Origin: DATBVX01 sp963705495 | GTDB taxonomy: Bacteria; Pseudomonadota; Gammaproteobacteria; Steroidobacterales; Steroidobacteraceae | Length of the DNA: 64,000 bases | Reading direction: 5' to 3' | NCBI GenBank assembly: GCA_963705495.1 | Contig: CAVPJQ010000007.1 | Span: 124,001 to 188,000, forward strand | Shown here: positions 42,222 through 50,234 of the stretch, piece after piece | Position numbering within the stretch: the first letter of the stretch is position 1 | Layout of the letters: each line of letters starts with the position of its first letter | Made by a program: the position numbers and the translations under genes | The notes under the pieces: model-generated | Told to the model about the DNA's origin: nothing | Seen by the model: only the letters and a program-made list of their open reading frames with translations | Databases searched by the model: none

Positions 42222-43910
42222 CTAGTCGGGATAGCGGCGCAGCGTATTGAGCAGATAGCGATGATTGGGCTCGGCCGCGAGCGCCTCGTCCCAGATGGCG
42301 CGCGCTTGAGTATGCTGGCCCGTGGCCCACAATGCCTCGCCGAGGTGAGCTGCGATCTCAGCATCCTTCTCATTCGCGTAGGCGCGGGTGAGCCAGCGCA
42401 TCGATTCCTTGTACTGCTGCTGCTTGAACAGCACCCATCCCAGGCTGTCCTGGATGGCAGGGCTGTCCGGTGTCATCTCGAGGGACTTGGAGATCAGCGA
42501 GCGCGCTTCCTTCAGATCCAGCGAGTGATCGGCTAGCGTATAGCCGAGTGCGTTCATCGCCAGCGGATCGCCCGGGCGTTGCTTGACCATGGTGCGCAAG
42601 TCGCTGATCGCCTCATCGACGCGATCGACGCGTTCCAGCATCTGGCCGCGCGAGTACTGCAGGGCCTGGTTGTCGGGGTAGCGCGCCAGGCTTTGCTCGA
42701 TCAGGTCCAGGGCTGCGTCAGCGTCTCCTTCGTCAGCCAGCAGACGCGCTCGGCCGATCGAGATCTGCACGTAATCCTCCGGGTGCTCCTCGACGTAGGA
42801 GTCGAGAAGCTCGATTGCCTGATCGCGCGCACCGGTATTCAGCAGCAATCTGGCCGCGCGCAGTTGCGAGTCCGCCGCGAGCGGCCCCGCGGTAACACGG
42901 GTGTAGTAGCGGATCGCCCGCAGCGCATCGCGCCGACGTTCCTGCACGTTGCCGAGCGAGTAGAAAGCGAGACCGACGTAACGCCCGGTGCTGAGCAGAT
43001 CGTTGAAGCGCTGCGTGGCATCGTCGAGCTTGCCCTCGCTCAGATCGAGCGCGCCGAGGCTGCGCAGCGCCTCGGGGCGCGCATCCGGCACCTCGAGCAG
43101 TTTCGCAAGCTCGTTGCGTGCCTCGGTGTCGAAGCCGGCAGCGGAAAGCAGCAGCACGAGCTCGAGCTTCGAGTCGACATCGCCGGTTGCCTGCACCTCG
43201 GCCCGCGCCATGGCGATTCCCTCGGCGGTATCGCCCTTGACCACGAGCGCTCGCGCCAGCAGCCGCTGGGCTTCCTTCAAGTTCGGATTGATGGCGACTG
43301 CGCGACGGGCGCTGTCGACGGCGAGCTTGTAGTCATAAGTACGCAGCGCAGCGGCACCGACTGCGTACTGGGCCTCCGCGAGGCGCGAATGAGACGCGGC
43401 GAGCGCACGCGTCACCTGCAGCACGCCATACGCGTTGTCCTCGGAGCCGAGCGTATTGGAAAGATCCATGAAGCCTTCGGCGGGCGTCGGGTAGCTCGCC
43501 AGCACGGGTTCGAAATTCTCGGTGGCCTCGTCCAGCCGATACAGCCTCAGGGCCGTCACCGCGAGATAGCGATGCGCCGGCACACTCGCGGAATCGAGTT
43601 CCAGCCAGCGACGCGCCGCATCGATGGCGATGCTCTGTTGATCGTTGTCGAAGGCGATCTTGGTAGCCTGCTCGGCCAGGCTCACGTCCGGTGAGGCGCG
43701 CGTCGCGGCCAGATACTCGGTCGCCGCCGCCAGGGAATCGCCACGCTGCAGGGCGATTTCGGCGACTACCAGGTGCGTATCTGCATCCGTGGCATTCTTG
43801 GTGGCCGCGCGCGTGGGTTGCTGGGGCGCGGTCGTGGCGCAGCCGCACGCGAGTGCTGCCAGGCTGCTCAATACGATGACGCTGCGAATCGATGCATGAA
43901 CTGTATACAT
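42222..43910 (-). CDS. TPR-repeat lipoprotein upstream of lolB
   Basis: A lipoprotein-like leader (VIVLSSLAALACGCA) precedes about 12 tetratricopeptide repeats covering nearly the whole 562 residues (for example PNLKEAQRLLARALVVKGD, and the closing SPAIQDSLGWVLFKQQQY). Large TPR proteins in this position before lolB are widespread in Gammaproteobacteria and are presumed to organise outer-membrane assembly partners; the exact role is not known. ATG 43910 is chosen because the longer frame lacks a signal peptide. Divergent from prfA with a 90-base gap. Confidence 0.87.
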   Translation of the reverse strand: MYTVHASIRSVIVLSSLAALACGCATTAPQQPTRAATKNATDADTHLVVAEIALQRGDSLAAATEYLAATRASPDVSLAEQATKIAFDNDQQSIAIDAARRWLELDSASVPAHRYLAVTALRLYRLDEATENFEPVLASYPTPAEGFMDLSNTLGSEDNAYGVLQVTRALAASHSRLAEAQYAVGAAALRTYDYKLAVDSARRAVAINPNLKEAQRLLARALVVKGDTAEGIAMARAEVQATGDVDSKLELVLLLSAAGFDTEARNELAKLLEVPDARPEALRSLGALDLSEGKLDDATQRFNDLLSTGRYVGLAFYSLGNVQERRRDALRAIRYYTRVTAGPLAADSQLRAARLLLNTGARDQAIELLDSYVEEHPEDYVQISIGRARLLADEGDADAALDLIEQSLARYPDNQALQYSRGQMLERVDRVDEAISDLRTMVKQRPGDPLAMNALGYTLADHSLDLKEARSLISKSLEMTPDSPAIQDSLGWVLFKQQQYKESMRWLTRAYANEKDAEIAAHLGEALWATGQHTQARAIWDEALAAEPNHRYLLNTLRRYPD

Positions 43911-43999
43911 GGGGTAACTATAGCTCACAGGCACTACCGTGCGGTCTTGTGTTGCCGTCTTGTGTTGTATTGGCACCAGCCCCACAATCGCGCGCCGTC

Positions 44000-45079
44000 A
44001 TGAAGGCTTCGATTCGCCAGAAACTTGAAAGACTCGCCGAACGCTTCGAAGAGGTCGGCCGCCTGCTCGCGGAACCCAGCGCGACCTCCAATCAGAAGAG
44101 CTTCCGCGAGCTGTCCATGGAGTACGCGCGGCTCGAGCCGGTGGCGCAGCGCTTCGGGGAGTTTCGCGGCATCGAGCGCGACCTGAGCGCCGCGCAGGAG
44201 ATGGCGGCCGACCCGGACCCAGCGACGCGCACACTCGGCGAGGAAGAGCTGCACACGCTGAGCGCTCGGCTCGAAACTGAGGAGACAGCGCTGCAGCAGT
44301 TGCTGGTCCCGAAGGATCCGCGGGATGACAACAATATCTTCCTCGAGGTGCGCGCCGGGACCGGTGGAGACGAGGCGGCACTTTTCGCTGGCGACCTGTT
44401 TCGCATGTACGCGCGCTATGCCGAAACCCAGGGCTGGCGCGTAGAGGTTCTGAGCGAGAATCCGGGCGAGCATGGCGGCTACAAGGAAATCATCAGCCGC
44501 ATCGTCGGGCGGGGCGCGTTTTCCAAGCTCAAGTTCGAATCGGGTACCCATCGTGTGCAGCGCGTACCCCAGACCGAAGCGCAGGGTCGCATTCATACCT
44601 CGGCAGTGACCGTAGCGATCCTTCCCGAGCTCGAGGAAATCGAGGACATCGAACTCAATCCCGCAGAGCTGCGCGTCGACACCTATCGCGCGTCGGGCGC
44701 CGGCGGCCAGCACGTCAACAAGACCGACTCCGCGGTGCGCATCACCCATCTGCCGACCGGGATCGTCGTGGAGTGCCAGGACGAACGTTCCCAGCACAAG
44801 AATCGTTCCCGGGCGCTTTCCTTGCTCAAGGCGCGGCTGCTGGCTGCTGAGCAGGAAAAGCAGCAGCGCGAACAGGCTCAGACACGCAAGCTCCAGATCG
44901 GTTCCGGCGATCGCTCCGAGCGGATCCGTACCTACAATTTTCCGCAAGGACGCGTCACCGACCATCGCATCGAGCTGACGATCTACCGGTTGCCTGACAT
45001 CATCGACGGGCGGCTCGATGAGCTGATCGGGCCGTTGACGCAGGAATACCAGGCCGAGCAGCTGGCAGCACAAGAATAA
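44000..45079 (+). CDS. prfA: Peptide chain release factor 1
   Basis: Ends translation at UAA and UAG. The GGQ motif is in SGAGGQHVNKTDSAVR and the codon-recognition region contains the P-x-T variant in LPTGIVVECQ-adjacent sequence; the 359-residue length and the IGSGDRSERIRTYNFPQGRV C-terminal segment are diagnostic for RF1. ATG 44000 fits the family start. Unlike many relatives, hemA is not immediately upstream; the lolB operon lies there instead, divergent. Confidence 0.95.
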   Translation: MKASIRQKLERLAERFEEVGRLLAEPSATSNQKSFRELSMEYARLEPVAQRFGEFRGIERDLSAAQEMAADPDPATRTLGEEELHTLSARLETEETALQQLLVPKDPRDDNNIFLEVRAGTGGDEAALFAGDLFRMYARYAETQGWRVEVLSENPGEHGGYKEIISRIVGRGAFSKLKFESGTHRVQRVPQTEAQGRIHTSAVTVAILPELEEIEDIELNPAELRVDTYRASGAGGQHVNKTDSAVRITHLPTGIVVECQDERSQHKNRSRALSLLKARLLAAEQEKQQREQAQTRKLQIGSGDRSERIRTYNFPQGRVTDHRIELTIYRLPDIIDGRLDELIGPLTQEYQAEQLAAQE

Positions 45080-45150
45080 GGTTCGAAGTGCTTGCAGGGT
45101 CGAGTCCAGAAGGGTGAAATTTGGGCCCTCTCACGGCCAATGAGTTGGGT

Positions 45151-46674
45151 ATGCCCGTGCAGTTGTCGTCCGAGCTGGTGCGGCGCGCGCTGGAAGCCGC
45201 GCCTGACGCGATCGTCATCGTTGATACCACCGGCAAGATTCTGTTTGCGAATCAACAGGTGGAGCTGGTCTTCGGCTACCCGCACGCGGAGCTGCTCGAC
45301 CGCGGCGTGGAATGCCTGTTGCCCGAGCGCTTTCGCGACCGGCATCTGGTGCACCGCGAACGCTTCAACGCCAACGGCCGGATGCGCCCGATGGGAGCGG
45401 GGCTCGACCTGTTCGCGCTCCGTCGCGACGGCACGGAGTTCCCGGTCGAGATCAGCCTGAGCCCGATCCAGGACGGGGATCGGATCTTGTTCGCGGCCGC
45501 AATCCGTGATGTCACCGATCGCAAGAGAATTCAGCTGGAACTGGTCGCGGCGCGCGAAACGGCAGACCGAGCCAACCAGGCAAAGAGTCGCTTCCTGGCC
45601 ACGGCGAGTCACGATCTGCGCCAGCCACTACAGGCCCTCTCGTTGCTGAATGGCGCGCTGCGTCGGATGACGAACAACCCGGATCTCGGTGAAGTACTCG
45701 TGCAGCAGGACCAGGCCATCTCGGCCATGTCGCGGCTGCTCAACGCGCTGCTCGATATCAGCAAGCTCGAATCCGGCGCCATCAAACCGGAGATCGCCGA
45801 TTTCACCGTCGCGAGCTTGCTCGAGGAATTGCGTGCCGAATTCGCCGGGCTGGCGGCCTCCAAGGGCCTGGAGCTGCAGGTCGAGCCCTGCATGGATTAC
45901 GTCCGTTGCGATCGTTCGCTGGTCGAGCAGATTCTGCGCAATCTCATCGCGAACGCCATCAAGTACACGCGCAGGGGCGCGGTGCGGTTGCGCTGCCTGC
46001 ATGAGCTGGCCACCGTTCGCATCCAGGTTCTCGACACCGGCATCGGCATCGCGCGGGACCAGCTGCCGTACATCTACGAGGAGTTCTACCAGGTCGGCGT
46101 GCCCACCAATTCTGTGCGCGAGGGTTTTGGGCTGGGGCTGAGCATCGTGCAGCGCCTCGTCAAGTTGCTCGGTCTGCACCTGGAGGTGCATTCCGAACTC
46201 GGCAAGGGCTCAATCTTCACGCTCGACCTGCCACAGAGTGCGCAGCCTGATTCGAGCCCTGGCCCTGATAAGCCGACACGCGCCGTCCCTGACGTGTCAC
46301 GTACCCAACGGCCTCACATTCTCCTGGTGGAGGATGACCCGGCGGTACTCTCGGCCACACGCATGCTGCTCAAGGTGGACGGTTATCGCGTCACCACCGC
46401 AACCTCACTGGCGCAAGCCGAGCAGCAAGCGCGGGCAAACCGCGACATCAGCGTGCTGGTCACGGACTATCACCTCGGCGATCAGCGTACCGGCGCCGAG
46501 CTCATAGCCGCCTTGCGGGGCATTCTCGACCCGAGGCTCAAAGCGGTTCTCGTGACGGGCGACACCTCGCGCGCGATCAAGGAGCTGCCGGCGGATGAAG
46601 ACCTGCGTATCGCCAGCAAGCCCGTCAACGCCGATGAACTGCTTGCCCTCCTGAAGACGCTGACCAGCTCCTGA
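45151..46674 (+). CDS. PAS hybrid histidine kinase with C-terminal receiver
   Basis: Order: a PAS domain (about residues 8-125: APDAIVIVDTTGKILFANQ), HisKA with the phospho-acceptor His 154 in FLATASHDLRQPLQ, HATPase_c (LIANAIKYT, VLDTGIGI, FGLGLSIVQRL), then a receiver (HILLVEDDPAVLSA, VLVTDYHLG with Asp near 439). No transmembrane segment, so cytosolic sensing. The SHDLRQPLQAL H-box is shared with NahK/ErcS'-like orphan kinases. ATG 45151 is chosen; a TTG start at 45121 is possible. No dedicated output regulator is adjacent except the distant FixLJ pair. Confidence 0.88.
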   Translation: MPVQLSSELVRRALEAAPDAIVIVDTTGKILFANQQVELVFGYPHAELLDRGVECLLPERFRDRHLVHRERFNANGRMRPMGAGLDLFALRRDGTEFPVEISLSPIQDGDRILFAAAIRDVTDRKRIQLELVAARETADRANQAKSRFLATASHDLRQPLQALSLLNGALRRMTNNPDLGEVLVQQDQAISAMSRLLNALLDISKLESGAIKPEIADFTVASLLEELRAEFAGLAASKGLELQVEPCMDYVRCDRSLVEQILRNLIANAIKYTRRGAVRLRCLHELATVRIQVLDTGIGIARDQLPYIYEEFYQVGVPTNSVREGFGLGLSIVQRLVKLLGLHLEVHSELGKGSIFTLDLPQSAQPDSSPGPDKPTRAVPDVSRTQRPHILLVEDDPAVLSATRMLLKVDGYRVTTATSLAQAEQQARANRDISVLVTDYHLGDQRTGAELIAALRGILDPRLKAVLVTGDTSRAIKELPADEDLRIASKPVNADELLALLKTLTSS

Positions 46675-46798
46675 CCTTCGACTGCGGGCATCGGTGCAAA
46701 TGCGTATGGCGCTGCGGGTCCTGCTGTACCAACATCGGTGCGTACCGATTTGAGCCCTGAATTGTTCAGGAAATGAAAACATCTGCGAGCAGCCCACC

Positions 46799-47041
46799 AT
46801 GAGTCAGAAACGCGAACGCATCCAGGATGTCGAGAAACGAGCCGAACTGCGCGAGGACTTTGAATACTTCGATGAGGATCACGACGGTCGTCTACAATTC
46901 GACGAATTCGTGGACTTCCTGAGCGGTCTCGAAACGGGCATGTCGCAGGAAGAGTGCCGCATCGGCTTCGCAGCGATCGATCGCAACCGCGACGGTGTCA
47001 TCGAGTTCGAGGAGTTTCTGGCCTGGTGGCAGTCGGAGTGA
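46799..47041 (+). CDS. Small two-EF-hand calcium-binding protein
   Basis: An 80-residue protein with two canonical EF-hand loops, DEDHDGRLQFDE and DRNRDGVIEFEE. Both have Asp at loop position 1, acidic or polar ligands at 3 and 5, Gly at 6 and Glu at 12, so both should bind Ca2+. No signal peptide, hence cytosolic. It sits between a hybrid histidine kinase and the host-attachment-like gene, four bases before the latter, which suggests an operon. A role in calcium sensing or buffering is inferred. Confidence 0.85.
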   Translation: MSQKRERIQDVEKRAELREDFEYFDEDHDGRLQFDEFVDFLSGLETGMSQEECRIGFAAIDRNRDGVIEFEEFLAWWQSE

Positions 47042-47045
47042 TGTC

Positions 47046-47510
47046 GTGCGAATTCGAATCGTGGTAGCCGATCAGGGGGAAGCGCGCTTCTACGACGTCG
47101 TGCGTCCGGGCGCGGCACTGCGAGCTGTCGGGCGCATCACCGATCCCAAGGCCCACCTGCATGATCGCGACTTCAAATCAGACCGCCCTGGGCGAGTGTT
47201 CGATCATGCCTCGACCGCAACCGGTCGCCGCGGTGCCGTCGCGCACCATGGAACCGGGGGTGAGCGTCGGCCCCGCAAACACGAGGCACAGCTCTTCGCG
47301 CGCCAGATCGCCGAACAGCTGGAAGCAGCAAGGCCGGGCGGGTTCGACCGTCTCGTGCTGGTCGCAGGGCCGCCGTTCCTGGGTGTATTGCGTGCCGCGC
47401 TCTCGAAGCCTTTGCTCGCCAACCTGGTCGCCGAAGTGCCGAAGGATCTGGTGCATCAGGGGGACGACGTGCTACGCGCCCACCTGGTACCGGAGATCTT
47501 CGCGAAGTGA
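47046..47510 (+). CDS. Host-attachment-protein-like (PF10116-type) protein
   Basis: Starts VRIRIVVADQGEARFYDV, the usual opening of the family (a beta strand, then A-D-x-x-x-A-R-x-Y/F). It carries HEAQLFARQIAEQLE and RLVLVAGPPFLGVLRAAL, with the PKDL-like helix LVAEVPKDLVHQ near the C-terminus. First linked to plant attachment in Agrobacterium; the fold resembles release-factor-1/Pelota-like ribonuclease domains, so its real role is open. GTG 47046 lies four bases after the EF-hand stop. Confidence 0.83.
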   Translation: MRIRIVVADQGEARFYDVVRPGAALRAVGRITDPKAHLHDRDFKSDRPGRVFDHASTATGRRGAVAHHGTGGERRPRKHEAQLFARQIAEQLEAARPGGFDRLVLVAGPPFLGVLRAALSKPLLANLVAEVPKDLVHQGDDVLRAHLVPEIFAK

Positions 47511-47542
47511 GCCTGCGTACGCGGCTGTTGAGGATGTAGCGT

Positions 47543-48526
47543 TCAAAGCAGCGGCATCATCGCCGCGACGCGTATGCCGCGCCTGGCGCGCGGCACGCGA
47601 TTTGCGAATCGCTGCGGTTTCACTACCAGCAGATCGCAGGTGACATCGTCCAGCACGCGTTCCGCGCTGTTACCGATGAACGCCCCCTTGAGGCCGGAGC
47701 GAGAAATCGCACCCATGACGACAATCGAACTTCGTGTTCCGCGCGCGACTTGTGGGATTGCCTCCAGGGGCAGGCGCTCCACCAGATGCCGACGCGCGGG
47801 CGGAATCTTCGCAGCGCGTACGGATCTCTCAAATGCCGTCCGCGCCCGGCCGGACGCCCTGGCTTCGATACCCGCGGCGAGGTTCTTGACGGACCACGGC
47901 TCTGCCATGTCCATGTCGGCCGGCATCGGGACATACGCGTGCATGGCGTGCAGTGTCCCGCGCAACGCCTTGGCCACGCCCATGCCCAGGCCAAGAATCT
48001 CCTGATCCAGTTTCGCGGGCTTCGCAAACGCATGCGTGGGATCAACGGCGGCCAGTATCGCGGGCCGATGATACGGGCGCGGGCTCTTCACGAGCAGCAC
48101 GGGCAGCGGACTCAGCCGCAGCAACTCCCAGTCCGCCAGGTGGAGCAGCGACGGGGCGAAATGCCGCCGACCGTGTCGCTGCGCGACGATCAGGTCCGCG
48201 TGCGTGCGCTGCGCCCGACGGAGCACCGCTTCATAGGACGGATAGTCCCAGTCCACAGCCGTCGTGACTTTGAGACCGCGCTGGCGGATCTCGCTCGCAA
48301 ACCTTTCCAGGTGACTCAGCTCCTGAGCCTGTATGCGCTTCTTGATCTGCTTCAGCTGCCCGCGGCGCGGCATCACTGCATCGATATAGATGGGCGTATC
48401 GATCGCATGGAACAGCTCGAGCCGCGCGCCGAGAGCGCGCGCGAGTTGCGCCGCCTTGATGGTGGCGGGCGACGTCCTGGAGTCCGTGTTCTTTATGGCG
48501 ACCAGGATTCGGCGAATGGACCGCAT
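47543..48526 (-). CDS. Double-domain universal stress protein (UspE-like)
   Basis: Two UspA domains in tandem. The first begins IRRILVAIKNTDSRTSPA, the second PAILAAVDPTHAFAKPAKLD. The second domain ends with the ATP-loop-like VVMGAISRSGLKGAFIGNSA (G-x2-G-x9-G-S/N) and VTCDLLVVKP. It is the last gene of the FixLJ operon and a paralogue of the next two Usp genes. Such proteins help cells survive oxygen limitation or energy shortage in Pseudomonas and Mycobacterium; role here inferred from context. Confidence 0.88.
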   Translation of the reverse strand: MRSIRRILVAIKNTDSRTSPATIKAAQLARALGARLELFHAIDTPIYIDAVMPRRGQLKQIKKRIQAQELSHLERFASEIRQRGLKVTTAVDWDYPSYEAVLRRAQRTHADLIVAQRHGRRHFAPSLLHLADWELLRLSPLPVLLVKSPRPYHRPAILAAVDPTHAFAKPAKLDQEILGLGMGVAKALRGTLHAMHAYVPMPADMDMAEPWSVKNLAAGIEARASGRARTAFERSVRAAKIPPARRHLVERLPLEAIPQVARGTRSSIVVMGAISRSGLKGAFIGNSAERVLDDVTCDLLVVKPQRFANRVPRARRGIRVAAMMPLL

Positions 48527-48545
48527 CTCATTGCTCCCCAGCCAG

Positions 48546-49484
48546 TCAGAAGGGTAATACGTCGGCGAAGTCCGCAGGCTTGACGATCAGCGCGTCGCAC
48601 GGCAGCCGCTCCAACACTACCTCTGCGGTGCTGCCGAGAAAGGCACGCTTCATTCCACTGCGCGAGATTGCGCCCATCACCACGAAGTCCGCGTGCAGCT
48701 CTTGCGCCAGTGACGGCAGGAGCCCGGCAGGCGAGTCGATCTCGAGGTGAACGTTGCGCTCGTCGATCTGGTACTCACGCGCCAGCTTCGAAAGCGCGGC
48801 GCGCCGGCGCCGATCCTCCACGAGCAGCATCTCGTCGTATACGGGCGTGGCCATTGCCGGCAGCGCTCCCGCCGGCGACCCAAAGACCATCAGCGGCAGA
48901 TACGCGTGAGCAATGTGCACGATGCCGTCCACTCGCCGCGCCAGGTCGCGGCTGAACTCCAGGATGAGGTGATCGAGCTGCGCGGGCTTGTCGTCGGGAT
49001 GGAGTGGATCGACGGCGGCGATGAGCACCGGCTGTTCCCGCCAGGCAGCGGGCTTGGCGAGCAGCAGGGGAACCCGGCAGCCTCGAATCAGGTGCCAATC
49101 GGTGTTGGTGATGAGGGTGCGCATCAGCAGCGGGTGGTGATGCGTGTCCTTGACGAGGAGGTCAGCACCGACGCTCCTCGCGTGCTCGAGCACCGCTGTG
49201 TGCAGCGGATCAGCGCAACAGGTCTCGATCGTCACCTCGATGCCTCGATCTCGCACGGGCGCCGCCAGTGACTGCAGCATCGGCCTGAGATCCGCGGCGA
49301 AGGGTTGCGTCGAACGGCTGGCGACGTGTTTCGCCATGCGGATCTCACGCGAAATCCTGGTTTCGCAGGCAAAGAGTTCCAGGTGCGCGCCGTAGCGCCG
49401 CGCCAGCGACGCACCCTTTTGCAATGCCGGCTGCTGCTCGACAGTCGGGTCGACGATCACCAGGATGTTTCTCAGATCGCTCAC
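48546..49484 (-). CDS. Double-domain universal stress protein (UspE-like)
   Basis: A tandem UspA pair: NILVIVDPTVEQQPALQKGA at the N-terminus, VLIAAVDPLHPDDKPAQLD in the second domain, and the phosphate loop VVMGAISRSGMKRAFLGSTA close to the end. Lies 19 bases before the other minus-strand Usp gene and 18 bases after the cytochrome, so it is in the same operon. Closest in wording to the divergent Usp gene, suggesting duplication within the locus. Confidence 0.88.
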   Translation of the reverse strand: MSDLRNILVIVDPTVEQQPALQKGASLARRYGAHLELFACETRISREIRMAKHVASRSTQPFAADLRPMLQSLAAPVRDRGIEVTIETCCADPLHTAVLEHARSVGADLLVKDTHHHPLLMRTLITNTDWHLIRGCRVPLLLAKPAAWREQPVLIAAVDPLHPDDKPAQLDHLILEFSRDLARRVDGIVHIAHAYLPLMVFGSPAGALPAMATPVYDEMLLVEDRRRRAALSKLAREYQIDERNVHLEIDSPAGLLPSLAQELHADFVVMGAISRSGMKRAFLGSTAEVVLERLPCDALIVKPADFADVLPF

Positions 49485-49502
49485 CGGCCTCTCCTCATGG
49501 GT

Positions 49503-50234
49503 CTAATCCACGACCGTGCCATCGGGGCGCATGTGTCTTCGATCGGGCACGGGGCCGCGCAGCCGCGAGAGGTAATCCGCCACGCCTGCCAGCTCTTCGC
49601 CATCGAGGCTGTTGAGGAAGCGAGCCAGGTCGGGGTCGATGTCCGCCCGATGACCGGCGCCGATCTTGCGCATCTGCTGCAACAGATATGAATAGTGCTG
49701 ATTGCGCAGCGAGGGCACCGAGCCGTCCTCATCGCCGCGCGCATCATCCCCATGGCAGCTCGCGCACTGCTCACGGAACACGCCTTCGCCGAGCTCTGTC
49801 AGCGAGCCATCGCCGGCCTGCGGTCGCTCCAGCAGGGGCTGGGCATTGAGATAAGCGGCCAGGTCGATGATCGCCTGTGGCGCGTCCAGACCTGCGCCCG
49901 CAACCTTACGGTGCATCTCCGGCGACTCGCGCTCCAGCTCCACGAAGTCCGCCAGTTGCTTGACGAGATAGAGCTGACGTTGTCCCGCGAGAGATGGAAC
50001 CACATTGCGCGCGTCCCCCTCAGCTTGCAGCCCATGGCACCCCTGGCACTGATCGTGATACATGGTGGCGCCACGATTGGTGTTCGCGTCGAGTGAAAGA
50101 GCTGCCTTGATCAGCTCATCGACCCGCGCCGTGGCCGCCAGCGCCGATACGCCAAAGAGCGCGCTGAGCGCAACCACCAGCAGTTTCTGCCGAGCGTGGT
50201 CCTGGCGTGAGCGGGTAACGGTTCGATCACGCAT
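49503..50234 (-). CDS. Dihaem cytochrome c (cytochrome c4-like)
   Basis: A signal peptide (KLLVVALSALFGVSALAA) is followed by two class I cytochrome c domains: haem sites CQGCH (63-67) and CASCH (157-161), each with downstream VVPSLAGQRQLYLVKQL or VPSLRNQHYSYLLQQM and a ligand Met (about 108 and 190). Periplasmic electron carrier, likely to a cytochrome cbb3-type or other terminal oxidase. ATG 50234 overlaps the ackA-pduL stop by eight bases (ATGCGTGA), so it is translationally coupled. A cytochrome within an oxygen-sensor operon suggests a switch in electron flow under low oxygen. Confidence 0.87.
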   Translation of the reverse strand: MRDRTVTRSRQDHARQKLLVVALSALFGVSALAATARVDELIKAALSLDANTNRGATMYHDQCQGCHGLQAEGDARNVVPSLAGQRQLYLVKQLADFVELERESPEMHRKVAGAGLDAPQAIIDLAAYLNAQPLLERPQAGDGSLTELGEGVFREQCASCHGDDARGDEDGSVPSLRNQHYSYLLQQMRKIGAGHRADIDPDLARFLNSLDGEELAGVADYLSRLRGPVPDRRHMRPDGTVVD

